NCBI GenBank assembly: GCA_021796155.1
Contig: JAJYOO010000072.1
Coordinates: forward strand, 1 to 8,782
DNA: 8,782 nucleotides
Direction: 5' to 3'
DNA from: Chloroflexota bacterium
GTDB taxonomy: Bacteria > Chloroflexota > Anaerolineae > Anaerolineales > Villigracilaceae
The notes under the pieces were generated by a model, which made no database searches, was not told where the DNA came from, and saw only the letters and a list, made by a program, of their open reading frames with translations. This document shows positions 7,152 to 8,782 of the stretch, one piece after another (positions within the stretch are counted from its first letter, which is position 1; each line of letters starts with the position of its first letter). Both the position numbers and the translations under genes were made by a program.

Positions 7152-7207
7152 AAACCTTCACCGAATCTACCATCGAAGAAACCGCGCTCGAAGTAAAGAG
7201 ACCCTAA
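7148..7207 (+). pseudogene. Relic of an hsdR 5' end
   Basis: ATG 7148 opens a frame MKTFTESTIEETALE, then VKRP and a stop at 7205-7207. Residues FTESTIEETALE match [12 protein letters not shown] at the start of the hsdR gene at 8032. Eight of 12 residues and 26 of 36 bases agree by hand count (7157-7192 against 8038-8073). It overlaps the stop of the 322-aa gene by 4 nt, the arrangement expected of a genuine coupled hsdR. Homology ends at ~7192, a few bases before the first repeat copy of the RAYT block. It is a remnant of another hsdR allele, truncated at that point. Confidence 0.75.
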
Positions 7208-7295
7208 AGGTCTTCACCGTCATGGAGTCTTGTCAAGGATGGAGAGCAATAAAGTTGGCCCCGTGGCAAATTTTGGTAAGAGACCTTTAGGGTCT
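7199..7295. repeat. 97-bp unit bounded by inverted 15-mers
   Basis: AGACCCTAAAGGTCT (7199-7213) and its exact reverse complement AGACCTTTAGGGTCT (7281-7295) bracket 67 bases with no gene. Each 15-mer is itself a partial palindrome (AGACC/GGTCT around five central bases). Paired repeats in opposite orientation resemble the two-unit BIME arrangement of REP sequences mobilised by RAYTs. Confidence 0.65.
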
Positions 7296-7305
7296 GGAGA
7301 CAAGA

Positions 7306-7320
7306 AAACCTTTAGGGTCT
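7306..7320 (+). repeat. Repeat copy directly before the RAYT start
   Basis: AAACCTTTAGGGTCT ends five bases before ATG 7326, so the ribosome-binding region of the transposase overlaps the repeat. It could pair with the complementary copy at 7199-7213 in the leader. The same 15-mer recurs at 8003-8017. Confidence 0.7.
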
Positions 7321-7325
7321 GAAGT

Positions 7326-7952
7326 ATGACAAGTCCCAATCCGCTACTCTACGATACCTATTATCACATCTATAATCGCGGTAACAACCGTGAGAATATC
7401 TTTGTTGAGGAGCGCAATTACGAGCATTTCCTGAACCTGCATTTCAAGTATATTGAACCCATCGCGGAAACCTTTGCGTATTGTATGTTGCGAAATCATT
7501 TTCATATGCTGGTGAGGGTCAAGTCGGAAGAGGAGATATTTCCCAAACAAGAACAAACCTTTAGGGTTTTAAAAACCCTAAAGGTTTCAGACTATCCTTC
7601 CAAGAAATTCTCAGACTTCTTCAACGCCTACGCCAAAGCGATCAATAACGCATATGGAAGAACGGGAAGTCTTTTTCAACATCCTTTCGGGCGCGTGCCG
7701 ATCACAACGGATCGGCAGTACTGGAATGTGATTGCCTACATCCACCAAAACCCGCAGAAGCATAAGTTCGTGAAGGATTTTCGAGATTGGAAATACTCAT
7801 CATATGGCATATTGCTCTCCGATAAACCCACGAAATTACAGCGCGATATTGTCTTGGAATGGTTTGGCGGAAGACAAGGTTATCTGGAATTGCACGAGAA
7901 ATGGGTCTCCGATGCAGGCAGCAAGTGGTTTGCAGAGGATGATTACGATTGA
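7326..7952 (+). CDS. REP-associated tyrosine transposase (RAYT, Y1/HUH, IS200-like)
   Basis: A 208-aa single-strand DNA transposase/nuclease of the TnpA-REP family. Family features are YHIYNRGNNRENIF (13-26), the HUH metal-binding motif H58-F-H60 in RNHFHMLV, and FNAYAKAINNAYGRTGSLFQHPFGR (99-123). The probable nucleophile is Y138 in AYIHQNP, and DWKYSSY (154-160) is present. Such enzymes cut at REP-type palindromes and do not usually travel with inverted terminal repeats. Residues 78-87 (TFRVLKTLKV) are encoded by a perfect palindrome made of the same repeat that flanks the gene, so the repeat appears to have inserted in frame. All expected motifs lie outside the insert, so the enzyme may still work. 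The Shine-Dalgarno signal is weak (GAAG at 7321-7324). It is not part of the R-M function; it interrupts the locus upstream of hsdR. Confidence 0.93.
   Translation: MTSPNPLLYDTYYHIYNRGNNRENIFVEERNYEHFLNLHFKYIEPIAETFAYCMLRNHFHMLVRVKSEEEIFPKQEQTFRVLKTLKVSDYPSKKFSDFFNAYAKAINNAYGRTGSLFQHPFGRVPITTDRQYWNVIAYIHQNPQKHKFVKDFRDWKYSSYGILLSDKPTKLQRDIVLEWFGGRQGYLELHEKWVSDAGSKWFAEDDYD
7555..7587. repeat. Perfect 33-bp palindrome inside the RAYT gene
   Basis: AAACCTTTAGGGTTTT (7555-7570), one central A, then the exact complement AAAACCCTAAAGGTTT (7572-7587). It contains one + and one - copy of the 11-mer. It adds whole codons and no stop. In mRNA it would form a long hairpin within the coding region. Confidence 0.9.
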
Positions 7953-7960
7953 AACAAAGA

Positions 7961-7993
7961 AAACCCTAAAGGTTTTTAAAACCTTTAGGGTTT
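7961..7993. repeat. Perfect 33-bp palindrome after the RAYT gene
   Basis: AAACCCTAAAGGTTTT (7961-7976), one central T, then AAAACCTTTAGGGTTT (7978-7993). It is the same repeat pair as at 7555-7587 but in the opposite order. It starts eight bases after the RAYT stop codon and may act as a stabilising or terminating hairpin in either direction, as REP elements often do. No long T tract follows. Confidence 0.88.
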
Positions 7994-8002
7994 GTTAACT
8001 GG

Positions 8003-8017
8003 AAACCTTTAGGGTCT
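8003..8017 (+). repeat. Repeat copy before hsdR
   Basis: AAACCTTTAGGGTCT is identical to 7306-7320 and is the last copy in the window. Its final T is the first base of a TATAAT hexamer, and hsdR starts 14 bases further on. Confidence 0.8.
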
Positions 8018-8022
8018 ATAAT
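8017..8022 (+). promoter_or_regulatory. Possible -10 box at the edge of the repeat block
   Basis: TATAAT is a perfect -10 hexamer. GTTAAC (7994-7999) lies 17 nt upstream but is a poor -35. Transcription would start near 8029, leaving almost no leader before ATG 8032 and cutting off the AGGA at 8025-8028. If used at all it would make a nearly leaderless hsdR mRNA. Confidence 0.25.
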
Positions 8023-8031
8023 TCAGGAAAT

Positions 8032-8782
8032 ATGGCCTTTACCGAATCTGTCGTTGAAGAAACTGTGCTGAACTGGCTTAGAGAGATGGGATATACCATC
8101 CTTTTGGGTGGTGATATTGCGCCCGATGAGCCCGCTGCCGAACGCGAGAATTATGGCGAGGTGATCCTATCAGGACGATTGAAAGATGCGCTTAAACGAA
8201 TCAACCCGAACGTGCCATCCGAAGCATTGGAAGATGCTTTTCGCAAAGTTACGCGTCCGAGCTCTCCATCGCTGGTCGGCAACAATCGTTCCTTTCATAA
8301 AATACTGGCGGATGGCATCGAAGTCGAATATCGCGCAGATGGGCGTATCAAGGGCGATAAAGTCTGGCTGATTGATTTTGAAGATCTCGATAACAACGAT
8401 TGGCTGGCGGTCAATCAATTTACGGTGGTGGAAAACCATATCAACCGCCGCCCCGACGTAGTGATCTTCGTCAACGGACTGCCGCTGGCAGTCATCGAAC
8501 TCAAGAACGCAGCCGATGAAAAGGCCACGATCTGGTCGGCTTTCCAGCAGCTCCAAACCTATAAGAACGAAATCATGCCCCTGTTCGTGTACAACGAAGC
8601 CCTGATCATTTCGGATGGCACGCATGCCCGCATCGGCTCGCTGACCGCCGACAAGGAACGTTTCATGCCGTGGAAGACCATCGCGGGCGATGCGCTGGCA
8701 CAACCAAATGCTGTTGAGTTGGAAGTGCTCCTGCGCGGCGTCTTCGAGAAACGCCGCTTCCTTGATCTGGTGCGTTACTTCA
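8032..8782 (+). CDS. hsdR: Type I restriction endonuclease subunit HsdR, N-terminal part (3' end outside window)
   Basis: The first 250 residues of the restriction and translocation subunit, which cuts unmethylated DNA after ATP-driven translocation. The helicase domains lie beyond the right edge. The N-terminus [26 protein letters not shown] and the YGEV motif (41-44) are typical of HsdR. The PD-(D/E)xK nuclease is complete: D142 in RRPDVVIF, E156 and K158 in VIELKN, and the accessory QxxxY motif Q173-Y177. ATG 8032 has AGGA at 8025-8028. Unlike the usual tight hsdS-hsdR spacing, 2.4 kb of cargo and a RAYT block separate it from hsdS. The repeat palindromes just upstream may uncouple its expression from hsdMS. 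No defect is seen in the part visible. Confidence 0.95.
   Translation, partial: MAFTESVVEETVLNWLREMGYTILLGGDIAPDEPAAERENYGEVILSGRLKDALKRINPNVPSEALEDAFRKVTRPSSPSLVGNNRSFHKILADGIEVEYRADGRIKGDKVWLIDFEDLDNNDWLAVNQFTVVENHINRRPDVVIFVNGLPLAVIELKNAADEKATIWSAFQQLQTYKNEIMPLFVYNEALIISDGTHARIGSLTADKERFMPWKTIAGDALAQPNAVELEVLLRGVFEKRRFLDLVRYF

Larger units (their letters stand above)
7199..8017 (+). mobile_element. RAYT transposase with flanking and internal palindromic repeats
   Basis: This 0.8-kb block spans all eight copies of the 11-mer ACCTTTAGGGT or its complement seen in the window: + at 7283, 7308, 7557, 7981 and 8005, and - at 7201, 7575 and 7963. The transposase gene is in the middle. Copies at 7306-7320 and 8003-8017 (AAACCTTTAGGGTCT) form a 15-bp direct repeat around the gene. 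The block separates the hsdR relic from the full hsdR start. Its exact ends are unknown; no target duplication is visible, as expected for Y1 (IS200-like) chemistry. Confidence 0.65.

Noticed and set aside
7199..8017. CRISPR-like array of short repeats
   Set aside because: Copies are in both orientations, spacing is irregular (about 14 to 380 bp), and one pair lies inside a transposase gene. This is a REP/BIME pattern, not a CRISPR.
8170..8703. 177-aa minus-strand open frame
   Set aside because: Antisense to the hsdR nuclease domain, which carries D142, E156, K158 and QxxxY. A shadow.

Overview
The window is bacterial and reads as chromosomal housekeeping genes followed by a mobile defence locus. 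All genes recognised lie on the + strand. The flavour of the genes (DMGDH/GcvT-like protein, type I GGPPS-like prenyltransferase, tRNA without encoded CCA, RAYT transposase with small palindromes) would fit an environmental lineage such as Chloroflexota/Anaerolineae. That placement is a weak inference and no marker gene in the window settles it.

Left part (1-2524), core genes: the C-terminal end of a GcvT/dimethylglycine-dehydrogenase-type protein, a HAD-IA phosphatase overlapping it by 4 nt, an isoprenyl diphosphate synthase (probably C20), and tRNA-Gly(CCC) with its own promoter inside the end of the prenyltransferase gene. A hairpin resembling a terminator follows the tRNA. No gene lies in 2525-2807.

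Right part (2808-8782), a type I restriction-modification operon interrupted by cargo: hsdM and hsdS (11-nt overlap), a protein-tyrosine/dual-specificity phosphatase gene overlapping hsdS by 4 nt but broken by a -1 frameshift at an A5 run, a 322-aa unrecognised protein with two zinc-ribbon-like Cys clusters and a C-terminal RHLLAH (Rx4H) motif that suggests a HEPN ribonuclease, then a RAYT (Y1/HUH) transposase embedded in eight copies of an 11-bp repeat, and finally the 5' third or so of hsdR, which runs off the window.

The least expected feature is a pair of gene scars around the 322-aa gene. Just before it lies a diverged copy of the last ~25 codons of hsdS (6103-6180). Overlapping its stop codon lies a diverged copy of the first ~15 codons of hsdR (7148-7192), cut off by the RAYT/repeat block. 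So the gene sits between an hsdS tail and an hsdR head that are not those of the resident operon. This looks like a cargo cassette brought in from a related type I operon, with recombination ends in hsdS and hsdR. The putative HEPN protein may act as a back-up (abortive infection) effector tied to the restriction system, by analogy with PrrC/RloC. The function is inference; the scars can be read directly in the sequence.
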